DNA from: Leptospira koniambonensis
GTDB lineage: Bacteria; Spirochaetota; Leptospiria; Leptospirales; Leptospiraceae
NCBI RefSeq assembly: GCF_004769555.1
Contig: NZ_RQFY01000001.1
Span: 310,001-374,000 of the forward strand
Reading direction: 5' to 3'
Length of the DNA stretch: 64,000 nt
Below are positions 26,777-37,284 of the stretch, one piece after another (within the stretch, counting starts at the first letter, position 1; each line of letters begins with the position of its first letter). A model generated the notes under the pieces. That model was not told the DNA's origin, searched no databases, and was given only the letters and a program-made list of their open reading frames with translations. The position numbers and the translations under genes are program-made.

Positions 26777-28269
26777 CGAATGCCGTATTTTCCCGGAGAA
26801 AGTATCCCATTCGGATCAAGAACTTCTTTCAAAGATTTCAAGATCTCTAAGGAAAACATTTCAATTTCATTTTCTGAATCTAAAATTCCGGATCTATAAA
26901 ATTTCAACTCTGCTTTTTTGAATTCACTCTTTAAGTTTCGATAACATTGCAGCGCGTTTTCGTCTGCTCCATCTTCTTCTTGGTCATAAAAAATCCCGGT
27001 GAGCATTTTTAAACTTCTGCCGACGGGTCTTAAAGAGATCATCGGTTCTAACCCATATGATGGAATAATAGTTCGAGCGATTTCCACGGCCATATCTATC
27101 ATTCTCTTTTCCAAAGGTAAAAGTGGGGAGATCCATAAAACGCCACAACGGTCTCTATCCGGATCAGGATCTTTTGGAAATTCGATTTTCTTCCGCCAAT
27201 ATGCTCCTCGAAGTCCTTCTTGACTGGGAACTAGTCTCATATCCATTTTTAAGTCGGAGAAATGATGAATACTTGGAATATCGGCAAGTGCCCGAGAAAT
27301 CAACTTTCTATAGTATTGTTCTTCTTCCGAATCGTTTGCAAAATATGTGATGGAACAAAACCATTCAGAAATTCCGAAAGGATCCAATTTTTTTCGAACA
27401 AGTTCTTTTGACAAACATTCCGATGGTGATGCAATGTCGAAGGGAAATTGCTCAACCTGGGAAAGAAAACGATAATCGTTTGAGATTTCTAAACTGCAAT
27501 TGCCGTTAGTTCTTATTAAAAATTCTCGAATTAATTCCAAAAAGTTTCCTATCTTATTTTCTGTATAAGAAAAAAGAAATCTTCCGGTAAGACTCATGGA
27601 CGGATGCAATAAGATGGTTATCCTTGTAATCACACCTAAATTGCTTTGGAAAAATAGACCGTTTAAAGAAGGCCCTGCATTTTCTTCCCAAATAAAATTT
27701 TGCAGAGTGTCTGATCCAAATTTTAAAATTTTTCCACTTGCCAAGACGACTTCAAGTATCTTTGCTTGAGCTGCAAAGTTTTCATACCTACCTTTCGCAA
27801 TTCCCCTTTCCAAAAGATTTCCAACAACCGACGCTTTTGCGCTAGTCCCCGAAATTGGAGCTTCATATTTCGTGTCTTTTAGGAAAGTATATAAGTTTTC
27901 AAAAGTTACTCCCGGCTCAATTGCTACGAATCCGAGTTCGGGATCGAAATCCAAAATCCGATCCATCCGAGATAAGACCAAAAGTAAAGGGCTTTTGTAT
28001 GGAGGAAGTGAAGATCCATACCCCCAATTTTTTCCTGTGCTTACAACATGCAAAGGGATCTTATATTCGCTTGCTACCTTTAGACAATCCGAAAGTTGCG
28101 CGGAATTTTCAGGATATAAGACCGTTCTTTCATCGACCGGAAAATAAAAGGTTGTTCTATTCCAAACTTCTCCTAGATCATTAGAATTCCGAATCCAATC
28201 AGGCCCTAAAATCTGCTCCCATTTTTCTAGAGCGGATTTAGGGATCGTGAAAGGCGGAGAGTGGGCCAT
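26773..28269 (-). CDS. VAO-family FAD-dependent oxidoreductase
   Basis: Flavoprotein of 498 residues from the ATG at 28269..28267 (MAHSPPFTIPKSAL). A 58-codon in-frame extension is not used because it lacks family similarity. FAD domain: IPLHVVSTGKNWGYGSSLP (about 71-89), LSRMDRILDFDPELGFVAIEPG, then GTSAKASVVGNLLERGIAKG with the GN-x-LERG signature of the 4-cresol dehydrogenase/vanillyl-alcohol oxidase group, and GLFFQSNLGVITR. The C-terminus ends LDPNGILSPGKYG, as is typical. Family members oxidise phenols and other alcohols; here an isoprenoid or aromatic product of the neighbouring synthase is a guess. The site of covalent FAD attachment, if any, was not identified. It is first in the operon with the terpene-synthase-like gene. 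Confidence 0.82.
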   Translation of the reverse strand: MAHSPPFTIPKSALEKWEQILGPDWIRNSNDLGEVWNRTTFYFPVDERTVLYPENSAQLSDCLKVASEYKIPLHVVSTGKNWGYGSSLPPYKSPLLLVLSRMDRILDFDPELGFVAIEPGVTFENLYTFLKDTKYEAPISGTSAKASVVGNLLERGIAKGRYENFAAQAKILEVVLASGKILKFGSDTLQNFIWEENAGPSLNGLFFQSNLGVITRITILLHPSMSLTGRFLFSYTENKIGNFLELIREFLIRTNGNCSLEISNDYRFLSQVEQFPFDIASPSECLSKELVRKKLDPFGISEWFCSITYFANDSEEEQYYRKLISRALADIPSIHHFSDLKMDMRLVPSQEGLRGAYWRKKIEFPKDPDPDRDRCGVLWISPLLPLEKRMIDMAVEIARTIIPSYGLEPMISLRPVGRSLKMLTGIFYDQEEDGADENALQCYRNLKSEFKKAELKFYRSGILDSENEIEMFSLEILKSLKEVLDPNGILSPGKYGIR

Positions 28270-28795
28270 ATTTTTATTTTTTCCATGAAAACTTTCTATT
28301 TTTCTAATATAGAAAAGGGGTCGATCAGGAAATAGGATCGTTTCGAATATAAGAAAGATATAAATCTCAAAGAAAGCGTCAAGATGGAAATCCCGAATTT
28401 TACCCCTTCTAAATTTGTCGGAAACTACTTCAAATCGAGCCAATTCGCTTAATAGATTAGCAAATTTTTAGAACGAACCCTACTAGGAATCTCGATCTGC
28501 CATGTAGTAACTTCGACAAATTACTAGAATTTTAGTCATCGAAACCCCTCAAATCTGGCTACTTCTCCGCTATATACTGATATTTCTTCGATATATTAGA
28601 AAGTGACTTAATATTTTAGTGCGTTGCACGATTTTCTTTCTGTCCGGGGCCTAATATAAGGTTACTGGTATAGAATTTGCTATAAATAGGTTAATCGCCT
28701 GTCTGAACGATTATTTCAGGATCGTAAAACGATCTTAATCGGAACGTAAGCGACTTAATCTAAGCTCTTTCACATAAATCGGGAGGAAAACCGCC
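28270..28795. other. Intergenic region between the accessory operon and the PilZ-like gene (526 bp)
   Basis: No convincing gene. The left part carries the start region of the oxidase operon, which reads leftwards. The right part is the leader of the gene at 28796, with an imperfect hairpin (AGGATCGT-AAA-ACGATCTT, 28718-28736) and a strong Shine-Dalgarno (GGGAGGAAAA). The stretch is A+T-rich around 28440-28700. It may mark the right boundary of the accessory block. Confidence 0.55.
28718..28736 (+). promoter_or_regulatory. Leader hairpin or inverted repeat upstream of the PilZ-like gene
   Basis: AGGATCGT (28718-28725) and ACGATCTT (28729-28736) form an 8-bp stem with one G-U pair and a 3-nt loop, 60 bp before the ATG at 28796. 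It could be an operator or leader structure; nothing more can be said. Confidence 0.3.
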
Positions 28796-29101
28796 ATGAA
28801 ATACAATAGAATCCCCTCCACTCTTAACGTAGGCTTTCAGGTGTTAGAAAGTTCTAAGCTGAGGATTGCAGAAAATGTGCTCGTAGGAATCGTGCATAGA
28901 ACAGAGGTCCCATGGGAACCGGGAACCAACCTGGCACTACAAGTTGGAACACTCAGTATCTCTGGTTCCATCGATATTCCAATGAAAGTGATCAAGTGTG
29001 ATCGTGTTTCCGATGCAGAATACGATGTGTTCTTGAATTACACGGAAAAGGATTTTGATAAGATCAAGGAGATCGAAGAATTGATCCAGACCTTAGCTTA
29101 G
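28796..29101 (+). CDS. Small conserved protein, possibly PilZ-like
   Basis: Protein of 101 residues with an excellent ribosome-binding site (GGGAGGAAAACCGCC before ATG). The pattern of beta strands (LNVGFQVLES; ENVLVGIVHR; TNLALQVGTLSI; IPMKVIKCDRV; EYDVFLNY) followed by a C-terminal helix (KIKEIEELIQTL) resembles a PilZ barrel. The c-di-GMP-binding RxxxR and D/NxSxxG motifs are not intact, so it would be a degenerate or non-binding PilZ, or another small barrel. It is followed by a hairpin terminator. Confidence 0.65.
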   Translation: MKYNRIPSTLNVGFQVLESSKLRIAENVLVGIVHRTEVPWEPGTNLALQVGTLSISGSIDIPMKVIKCDRVSDAEYDVFLNYTEKDFDKIKEIEELIQTLA

Positions 29102-29113
29102 GACTTTAAACAA

Positions 29114-29134
29114 ACACCGGGGATGACCCGGTGT
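29114..29134 (+). terminator. Hairpin terminator after the PilZ-like gene
   Basis: ACACCGGG (29114-29121) and CCCGGTGT (29127-29134), 8 perfect base pairs with a 5-nt loop, followed by AGTTTTGG. A strong stem with a short T-run. Confidence 0.7.
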
Positions 29135-29170
29135 AGTTTTGGTCATATTAAAGGGATTCGCCTTTTTTGA

Positions 29171-29380
29171 TTAGGCGACGAATAGATCCGCTTTTTGGAT
29201 CATGGTGAGAGAAATTTTACTAGGGTTCGCTTTTTGTGGAAAATACACGATCTCTTCGCCTACGAGCCTTCTGTTTTTATCCAATTCGATAATAGAACCA
29301 TCTTTTAAATGAAGAATGATATCTATTCCTCGGTAGTTTACGTATCTTTCCATTTGCTCTTTAAATTTGCTGCTTACCAT
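29171..29380 (-). CDS. Small conserved hypothetical protein (69 aa)
   Basis: Short gene supported by a good Shine-Dalgarno (TTAGGGGCGAAC) before the ATG at 29380..29378 and by protein-like composition: YRGIDIILHLKDGSIIELD, then GEEIVYFPQKANPSKISL. The two-strand KDGSIIELD hairpin recalls SH3-like small barrels, but no family is recognised. It is convergent with the PilZ-like gene. Confidence 0.6.
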   Translation of the reverse strand: MVSSKFKEQMERYVNYRGIDIILHLKDGSIIELDKNRRLVGEEIVYFPQKANPSKISLTMIQKADLFVA

Positions 29381-29548
29381 GTTCGCCCCTAACTACAAAA
29401 CGTTGGAGGAAAACTATTCCGGTACTGTAAAAGTACAAGTGTTTTTTGAAAAAACTCAGGAAATTTTTTTATGTCTCAGAAATATTCGTACTAAACATGT
29501 GTGAGTAAAAAGAACGTTATCCGACACTGATATATATTTAAAATCCGT

Positions 29549-30442
29549 TTACTTTAAATTTGTTACGTAGAATTCCTCAAGTATACCTTCAAGAATATCA
29601 GGACGATCGTGATGCATATTATGACCTGCATCTTCTATTTCAATATATTTTAAATTTCTAATATGAGAGAATACTTCCTTACTATCGTCGAGCGCGAGAT
29701 GAGTTTTTTGTCCATAGACAACCAGAACATTACAAGAGATAGTTTCCCAAAGATGTCTGGTAAATTGAGGACTTAAAAATACTGGAGGCCCATTTTTATA
29801 AGAAGGATCACTCTTCCACATATAACCTCCCTCTTCTGCGGGTCTTGTTAATGTTTCTGTAATCTTTAAAAGCCTATCCTTAGGAAGTCTGGGGTAGATA
29901 GGCGCAAGTCTTGCTGCTGCGTCTTCTACCGATTTGAAATTTTTCTGGCGTTTTCTATCTTTTCCCGCAAGACTTTGTTCCCAATTTTCCAACCAGCCAA
30001 GAAACCTTCTTCTTTCCTTTTCAGGATCTTGGAGAGAACTAAATCCTTCCAAAGATACAAGACTTTCTACTCTTTCCGGATACAAACCTGCGATCCTAGA
30101 GCCAAGACCTCCTCCCATAGAATGCCCAAGTATATGGAATTTTTCAGGAAGAAATTTTTGGATGAATGTTGTGGTATCCACTAGCGGCAGCATGAAGTGG
30201 TAGAAACCTTCTCTTAACCAATCTGAATCCCCATGCCCTCTATAATCAAAACGATAAAGATCGAAATGTTTGGATAAATATTCTTCTTGGAACAAAAAGG
30301 TCTGGGAAGAATCCATAAATCCATGAAGTAAAAGTAATGCTCTACCCTTTCCATTATCTCTTTTTGTATAATGGAGTTTATAGCCGCCGGATTCGAAAAA
30401 TCCACTTTTTTGGTTTTTATTTTGAGGATCCGAAACTTCCAT
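29549..30442 (-). CDS. Alpha/beta hydrolase
   Basis: Alpha/beta-hydrolase fold, 297 residues. Oxyanion [10 protein letters not shown], strand [11 protein letters not shown], nucleophile elbow [11 protein letters not shown] (Ser about 108), catalytic His in [12 protein letters not shown] near the C-terminus and an acidic residue in the preceding strand ([11 protein letters not shown]). An esterase or hydrolase acting on a small substrate is likely; specificity is not predictable. It is last in the aldo/keto reductase - DUF309 - hydrolase operon, 4 bp after the DUF309 stop. Confidence 0.85.
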   Translation of the reverse strand: MEVSDPQNKNQKSGFFESGGYKLHYTKRDNGKGRALLLLHGFMDSSQTFLFQEEYLSKHFDLYRFDYRGHGDSDWLREGFYHFMLPLVDTTTFIQKFLPEKFHILGHSMGGGLGSRIAGLYPERVESLVSLEGFSSLQDPEKERRRFLGWLENWEQSLAGKDRKRQKNFKSVEDAAARLAPIYPRLPKDRLLKITETLTRPAEEGGYMWKSDPSYKNGPPVFLSPQFTRHLWETISCNVLVVYGQKTHLALDDSKEVFSHIRNLKYIEIEDAGHNMHHDRPDILEGILEEFYVTNLK

Positions 30443-30446
30443 AAAG

Positions 30447-30929
30447 TCACGATGCTGGGAAAACAGAACTTGAAAACAATTCCTTTGCGTTTTCTTTCAT
30501 TTCAGGTAAGGAAAGTTCTTTAATTCGTTCGAGGTCCCAACTTTCTTCACTTTCAAAATTGCTTAAAAGTTTAGTTAAATAGTATACGATTAGGTTGTTT
30601 TCTTCCGCTCCGAGTGAGGAAAGTTCTCCAGTTTCGGAAAGTTTTAAGAACTTCTCCCTGGACTTCTCCGCTTGCATTTTAGATCCGCGTATATTTGGTT
30701 TTACAAAAATCTTATTCAAAGAAATAGCAAGTTGGATCCATCCGTGTAAAATAAGCCTTCTTCCACCTGTTTCCTTCTTCCATTGGAATTCGAATACTTC
30801 ATGCAATTCGAAGTATCTTCCTTTTAGATAAAGTTTTCGTCCTTCTCCCCATGCATAGTCGAAGGTTGAGTCCGCGTCTCCTTGTTTCACTTTTTCTAAG
30901 ATGGAAAGTATTTCAGGATCGAATTCCAT
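30447..30929 (-). CDS. DUF309 domain protein
   Basis: Protein of 160 residues from the ATG at 30929..30927, chosen for its Shine-Dalgarno GGGGAGAA and because an upstream start would overlap the reductase gene by 86 bp. The DUF309 hallmark is [19 protein letters not shown] followed by [14 protein letters not shown], an all-helical domain with conserved His and Glu. Biochemical role unknown. The gene overlaps the end of the aldo/keto reductase gene by 17 bp. Confidence 0.8.
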   Translation of the reverse strand: MEFDPEILSILEKVKQGDADSTFDYAWGEGRKLYLKGRYFELHEVFEFQWKKETGGRRLILHGWIQLAISLNKIFVKPNIRGSKMQAEKSREKFLKLSETGELSSLGAEENNLIVYYLTKLLSNFESEESWDLERIKELSLPEMKENAKELFSSSVFPAS

Positions 30930-32394
30930 TTTCTCCCCATCTGGATTCTGGGATTTTAGGCGGTTGTTTTTTGAAAATGGGAAGAATGTCCCGAACATAC
31001 TTTCTTTTTCTCATTCCGAGTAAGACTGTTCCCTTTTCTAAAAGTGAAGCCAAATGAAATACCATGAGAGAAGATAAACTTTCAGGAGCTTCCCCATTGG
31101 AATGAAATCTGGAGACAAGGTTTTCGTATAGGCCGGATAAATTTTCAGAAGAGCGAATTTGTATTTGTCCTTCTAGTAATGGAAGTGCTGTGTTCAAAAC
31201 TCGCAAATATTCTTCGGCGGACTCTTTTCCTTTTTCAGAATATACTTCGTCGATGACTCCTCTTAAGATTGGTATCCAGGATTTTTGCAGAAGGACCTGG
31301 AATTGTTCTTCGGAGCGTACCTTCTCCCCATATGTTTGCCAGAGTTTGGAAAGTGAATTTCGGTTCGGATTTTGGGAAAGTGGTTCGAGAAGAGAGGATT
31401 CGAGTTCTAGGATTTGTAGTATCTTCGACAGATCTGGAGCCTGGTTCTGAGGAGTATAAGACAATCGGACCATCCCCTTTCCTGCTTGGAAAGAGTTTAA
31501 AGGGCGGTTGATTAGAGGAAGAAGGTCGAAGTTACTACAAATTTCAAGTAGAGTCTTTCCTTCGGAATTTCGATTCCGAAGGAATCCGTCCTCATACCAA
31601 TTCGCGGGAAACTGAATTACCGCAAATCCGTTTTCTTTTCCCGCAATTTTCTCCGCTATTTGTAGGCACTTCGACAAAGAAGTATGAGTATATTCTTCTT
31701 CAGGCAAAGGAAATGTATTACTGGAAATTCCGTAGAATTGGATTTTTCCTTCTTTTCTTGCCTTCTCTAAAAATAAAAAAGCCTCTTTGATCCTGCGATA
31801 GTATTCTGCTTGGGCTTCTTCTTTCGGAATTCCATTCTTTTCGGAATGGCTTAGGAAATATTCAGGATTATGTAATAAGAATGCATCGATGGTAGAAAGT
31901 CCCAGGCGTTTTCTGGATCTTTCCAATTGGTCTTCCAAAAATTCTGGTGAGATACAATGATAACAACCAGGTTGGTAATAAGTGATTTCCGGAAATTGGC
32001 CCTTCTCCTTTTCTTTGGACTCGACCAATTTCATATTTTTTCCTTGGATATATCCAGCCTTGGTAACTAAAAAAATTTCCTTTCTGTTAAGATGTCTTTT
32101 TTTGAAATTTTCATCCAGGACCTTCCCCACTAAACTTTCTGCTTCTCCATCTCCATAGTTGGCTGAGACATCAATAACGTTCACTCCGGAATGGAGAGCA
32201 AATTGAAGTGCTTCCTTATGTTCCGGATCTTCCAACCCAATCCTATATCCACCGAACGCGATTCGGGAAAGCCTAAGTTCTCTGAATAGAAAATAGCCGA
32301 GTCCTTCTCCCTTTTTTCCCGGGGAGAATTTTTCCTTCCTACCCTCATGAAGGGGCTCTATATACAAAGACTGAAACGGATCTCTATAAATCAT
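30913..32394 (-). CDS. Aldo/keto reductase with long C-terminal extension
   Basis: Protein of 493 residues, much longer than the usual 280-340 of the family. The barrel part (about 30-310) has the catalytic tetrad Asp75 and Tyr80 in VIDVSANYGDGEAE, Lys112 in VTKAGY and His in FLLHNPEYFL. NADPH-dependent reduction of a carbonyl is expected. The extra C-terminal 170-180 residues (from about QAPDLSKILQILELESSLLE) are helical with no recognised domain. It heads a three-gene operon. Its ATG overlaps the TGA of a short upstream frame (ATGA). Confidence 0.82.
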   Translation of the reverse strand: MIYRDPFQSLYIEPLHEGRKEKFSPGKKGEGLGYFLFRELRLSRIAFGGYRIGLEDPEHKEALQFALHSGVNVIDVSANYGDGEAESLVGKVLDENFKKRHLNRKEIFLVTKAGYIQGKNMKLVESKEKEKGQFPEITYYQPGCYHCISPEFLEDQLERSRKRLGLSTIDAFLLHNPEYFLSHSEKNGIPKEEAQAEYYRRIKEAFLFLEKARKEGKIQFYGISSNTFPLPEEEYTHTSLSKCLQIAEKIAGKENGFAVIQFPANWYEDGFLRNRNSEGKTLLEICSNFDLLPLINRPLNSFQAGKGMVRLSYTPQNQAPDLSKILQILELESSLLEPLSQNPNRNSLSKLWQTYGEKVRSEEQFQVLLQKSWIPILRGVIDEVYSEKGKESAEEYLRVLNTALPLLEGQIQIRSSENLSGLYENLVSRFHSNGEAPESLSSLMVFHLASLLEKGTVLLGMRKRKYVRDILPIFKKQPPKIPESRWGENGIRS

Positions 32395-32582
32395 TTGCGG
32401 TTTTTTGAATTTTCGCGTCGCACTATCGGACTAAATGAGACCAAGTCTAAATATTCCTCAGCAAATGTCCATTTTTTGTCTTTTAGTTTAAAAGTGCTTT
32501 TCGTCTGAACCTGATTTTTTATCCTACTTTGTAGAGGGATTCTAAATTCGATCTTTCGTTTTTTGCTCCCTTCCTCAAACAA
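32391..32582 (-). CDS. Possible small gene coupled to the aldo/keto reductase (63 aa)
   Basis: Frame of 63 codons with a TTG start, no ATG available. Its TGA overlaps the next gene's ATG as ATGA, the arrangement seen for real coupled genes nearby. The sequence is Lys/Glu-rich (KKRKIEFRIPLQSRI; KWTFAEEYLDLVSF) and could be a partial regulatory or leader peptide. It starts only 41 bp from the divergent sdhC. It may equally be a chance frame in the promoter region. Confidence 0.3.
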   Translation of the reverse strand: MFEEGSKKRKIEFRIPLQSRIKNQVQTKSTFKLKDKKWTFAEEYLDLVSFSPIVRRENSKNRK

Positions 32583-32622
32583 ATCGATGACTTCTTCCCA
32601 TGATCCTCACAGGAGATTTTGA

Positions 32623-33323
32623 ATGGATTTTCAAGCTGGATATCTAAGGTCGTCCATCGGTAGAAAGACTATCGTTGCGATTACCGGAATCATTCTCTTC
32701 GGCTTTGTGTTTGTACACATGCTGGGGAACCTCCAGATCTTCCAAGAACCGGATAAGATTAACACTTACGCTGAGTTCCTACACAATTTAGGCGGACTAT
32801 TATGGCTGGCCCGCGGAATCCTTTTAGTAGCGTTCGTATTACACGTTTACTACGCCCTCAAATTGTCTCTTGAAAACAAGAAGGCAAGACCGGTTGGCTA
32901 TGTAAAAGAAAGTACGATCCAAGCTACTTTGTCTTCCCGCTATATGGCTTTGACTGGTTCCGTATTACTCGCTTTCGTAATATACCATTTGCTTCATTTT
33001 ACTATTGGTAAGATCCAGCCCGAAAACTTTGCTCTCCAAGAAACCATTGGCGACAGACAAAGACATGATGTTTACACTATGGTGATCTTAGGATTTAAAA
33101 ACGTTTATGTTTCCGTTTCCTATATCGTAGCTATGACATTGCTTGCGTTTCATTTGCGTCATGGAGTTGCGAGTGTTTTCCAATCTCTTGGATTTAACAC
33201 CACTTTTTGGGCGCCTAAGACGAACGCATTTGCGATCCTCTACGCTTTGACCATCTTCATCGGCAATGTTTCCATGCCGGTTGCCATTCTTCTTAACTTC
33301 GTGAAAGTTCCAGGAGCGCAATA

Positions 33324-33324
<1 letters not shown>
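32623..33324 (+). CDS. sdhC: Succinate dehydrogenase cytochrome b subunit (b558 type)
   Basis: Membrane anchor of 233 residues with about five transmembrane helices and heme-ligand His in [31 protein letters not shown] and [13 protein letters not shown]. This is the single-subunit di-heme type found in Bacteroidetes, Bacillus and spirochaetes, so no sdhD is needed. It binds quinone and anchors SdhAB to the membrane. Good Shine-Dalgarno (AGGAGA). Its stop overlaps the sdhA start (TAATG). Confidence 0.92.
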
Positions 33325-35239
<1,915 letters not shown>

Positions 35240-35240
<1 letters not shown>

Positions 35241-35971
35241 TGGACCTCAAACTAAAAGTCTGGAGACAGAAAAACGCAAAAGAGAAAGGCAAAATCGTAA
35301 ATTACGATGCCAAAGATATTTCTCCTGATATGTCTTTCTTAGAAATGATAGACGTAGTTAACGAGGACCTGATCGTAAAAGGAGATGATCCAATTGCGTT
35401 CGAGCACGATTGTAGAGAAGGTATTTGCGGTTCTTGTAATATTATGATCAATGGAGAGGCTCATGGGCCTCTTCCTGGTGTGACCACCTGCCAACTTCAT
35501 ATGAGAAGTTTCAAGGATGGAGACACTATCTACTTAGAGCCTTGGAGAGCGAAAGCATTCCCAGTTATAAAGGATCTGGTAGTGGATCGTAGCGGTTTTG
35601 ATAGGATCATCCAAGCGGGAGGATTCGTTAGTATCAATACCGGAGGGGCTCCTGACGCAAACGCATTACCTATTCCCAAAAAGGATGCAGACGTTGCGAT
35701 GGATGCGGCAACCTGTATCGGTTGTGGCGCTTGTGTAGCTTCTTGTAAAAATGCTTCTGCGATGTTATTCGTTTCTGCGAAAGTTTCCCACCTTGCACTA
35801 CTTCCTCAGGGCCAGGTAGAGAAAAAAGAACGTGTGAAAAACATGGTAAACGCAATGGACAAAGAAGGTTTCGGAAATTGTACAAACCAGTACGAGTGCG
35901 AAGCTGCTTGTCCTAAAGATATCAAAAGGGATTTCATCAGAGTTCTGAACAAAGAATTTATTCTTTCTTAA
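35240..35971 (+). CDS. sdhB: Succinate dehydrogenase iron-sulphur subunit
   Basis: Iron-sulphur subunit of 243 residues. [2Fe-2S] ligands in [14 protein letters not shown] with TTCQLHM, and C-terminal ferredoxin-like ligands [11 protein letters not shown] and CEAACPKDI for the [4Fe-4S] and [3Fe-4S] clusters. It relays electrons from SdhA FAD to quinone at SdhC. Last gene of sdhCAB, followed by a terminator. Confidence 0.95.
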
Positions 35972-35997
35972 GAATTAGGATTTCCGGATTAAGAAGA

Positions 35998-36022
35998 AGG
36001 CCTTCGAAAGAGGGCCTTTTTT
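35998..36022 (+). terminator. Rho-independent terminator after sdhB
   Basis: AGGCCTTC (35998-36005), GAAA tetraloop, GAGGGCCT (36010-36017), then a T-run. The stem has 8 pairs including one G-U, with a stable GNRA loop. The converging gene ends at 36032. Confidence 0.88.
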
Positions 36023-36031
36023 GTTTTTGGA

Positions 36032-36922
36032 TCAAAATTGAAAAAGTTTAAATAAGATCTCCTTTTCCAGAATAGAAAGACTTACAAATTCTTTCTTTAA
36101 CACTTCCAAAGTTTCGTATTTCCAATAATTATTATTACGATTCGCCGCCGAATAAGCTCCAATAATATTCGTAGTATAAGTTACTATAGAAACTCCCGAA
36201 ACCAGATAAAACAAAACATTTGTAGGTTCAGCCACATACAATGCGTAAGTCGCAGATAGAACGACTAAATTTACAAAAAAAGAAGTAATTCCTTCTGCGA
36301 ATTGATCCGCATACACCTGCCCTGTCCCTGGAATTATTGCAGAAAGCCCAGCAGCCAAATAAGGATTTTTAGATCTTTCCTGGATCTTTTTCAATTGAGC
36401 TGCCCAATATTCTTGAAACCTTTTGAATTCCTCCTCTGAGTGAGTATTCGAAAATTTTTCAAAAGAAGAAGGTTCTAAATTCTCCCAGTCTTTTGCCTGA
36501 ATCAAATATACTAATACAGATTCGAGTCCTTCTAATCTACAATCTGAATAAAGACAAGATGACTTTTCCTTAGGATGATCAGCAAAATCTCTACCGGAAC
36601 GAACTAAATTAGAAAAATCATATAGAATTCTAAACCGAATATCCTTCCAATCGGACTCCTGTAATGTATCTATATTCTTATTCTGTTTTAGATAAGCGAA
36701 CATATGGAAGATCCGAATAGGATCACATTTTTTAGCCAGTAAGATTCTATTTAGTTCTATCTCAGCTTCTAGATACCTTTCTGACTTGTAATAAAAGGAA
36801 GCGTTACTTAAACTATCTAACTGTGAAGGATTTAGATTACAAGCATCCAAAGGAGAAGAGAATATATCCAAACTCCAAAACTGGACGAATAAAAATATGC
36901 TTATTACTAATATTCTTCTCAT
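36032..36922 (-). CDS. Exported/membrane protein of unknown function
   Basis: Protein of 296 residues with an N-terminal signal (ILVISIFLFVQFWSLDIFSS). A helical, TPR-like periplasmic part follows (ASFYYKSERYLEAEIELNRI). C-terminal membrane segments start after NPYLAAGLSAIIPGTGQVYADQF, a motif seen in small two-helix membrane domains of DUF5683-like proteins. The ATG at 36922..36920 makes the first 100 bp antisense to the next plus-strand gene. Function unknown. Confidence 0.75.
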   Translation of the reverse strand: MRRILVISIFLFVQFWSLDIFSSPLDACNLNPSQLDSLSNASFYYKSERYLEAEIELNRILLAKKCDPIRIFHMFAYLKQNKNIDTLQESDWKDIRFRILYDFSNLVRSGRDFADHPKEKSSCLYSDCRLEGLESVLVYLIQAKDWENLEPSSFEKFSNTHSEEEFKRFQEYWAAQLKKIQERSKNPYLAAGLSAIIPGTGQVYADQFAEGITSFFVNLVVLSATYALYVAEPTNVLFYLVSGVSIVTYTTNIIGAYSAANRNNNYWKYETLEVLKKEFVSLSILEKEILFKLFQF

Positions 36923-37284
36923 TCTGCCAAACTACTTCTTTTGCTCATAAAGAAGATCCAGAGGATCGTTTTTTTCTTACTAATATCGTATTAGATAGAA
37001 TTCAAAAACACCAAACTAAGGACAGCAAATTCCAAAATGTGATCTGTCCGATGTCTCCTTCCTGCTCTCATTTTGTAAAAGAAGAATTCGAAACTTCCAG
37101 CTTCCTAACTGCCCTATTCCTTTCTATCAATAGGATCCTTTATGTGGAAAATAGGCTAATGCAAGAATTTGGGCAAAAAAGATATGTGTATAAAACAGGA
37201 AGGGGAAAACTGATCGATCATAAGCCGATCGACCAATTTTCAAGAGATTTCGATTCCTTTAAGCAGGGATTTACTGACGACTAG
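36823..37284 (+). CDS. YidD-like protein with N-terminal signal segment
   Basis: Protein of 153 residues. The conserved core CPMSPSCSHFVKEEFETSSF followed by LFLSINRILYVEN matches the YidD pattern (C-x-PSCS then an amphipathic helix with R-x-L), a family linked to membrane-protein insertion. A hydrophobic segment ICLLLIFFSFCQTTSFA lies at about 24-41. The only standard start in frame is GTG at 36823, giving a long basic n-region and a 100-bp antisense overlap with the divergent gene. The true start may be a non-standard codon closer to the hydrophobic segment. Unlike E. coli YidD it appears exported or anchored, so the functional transfer is uncertain. Confidence 0.65.
   Translation: MKDLDYKHPKEKRIYPNSKTGRIKICLLLIFFSFCQTTSFAHKEDPEDRFFLTNIVLDRIQKHQTKDSKFQNVICPMSPSCSHFVKEEFETSSFLTALFLSINRILYVENRLMQEFGQKRYVYKTGRGKLIDHKPIDQFSRDFDSFKQGFTDD

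Noticed and set aside
28270..28443. In-frame N-terminal extension of the VAO oxidase
   Set aside because: The extra 58 residues are not family-like, and the internal ATG at 28269 begins the conserved part.
12771..28795. Integrated prophage or transposon island
   Set aside because: No integrase, transposase, structural phage gene, flanking direct repeat or tRNA attachment site was found. Composition looks like that of the neighbours.
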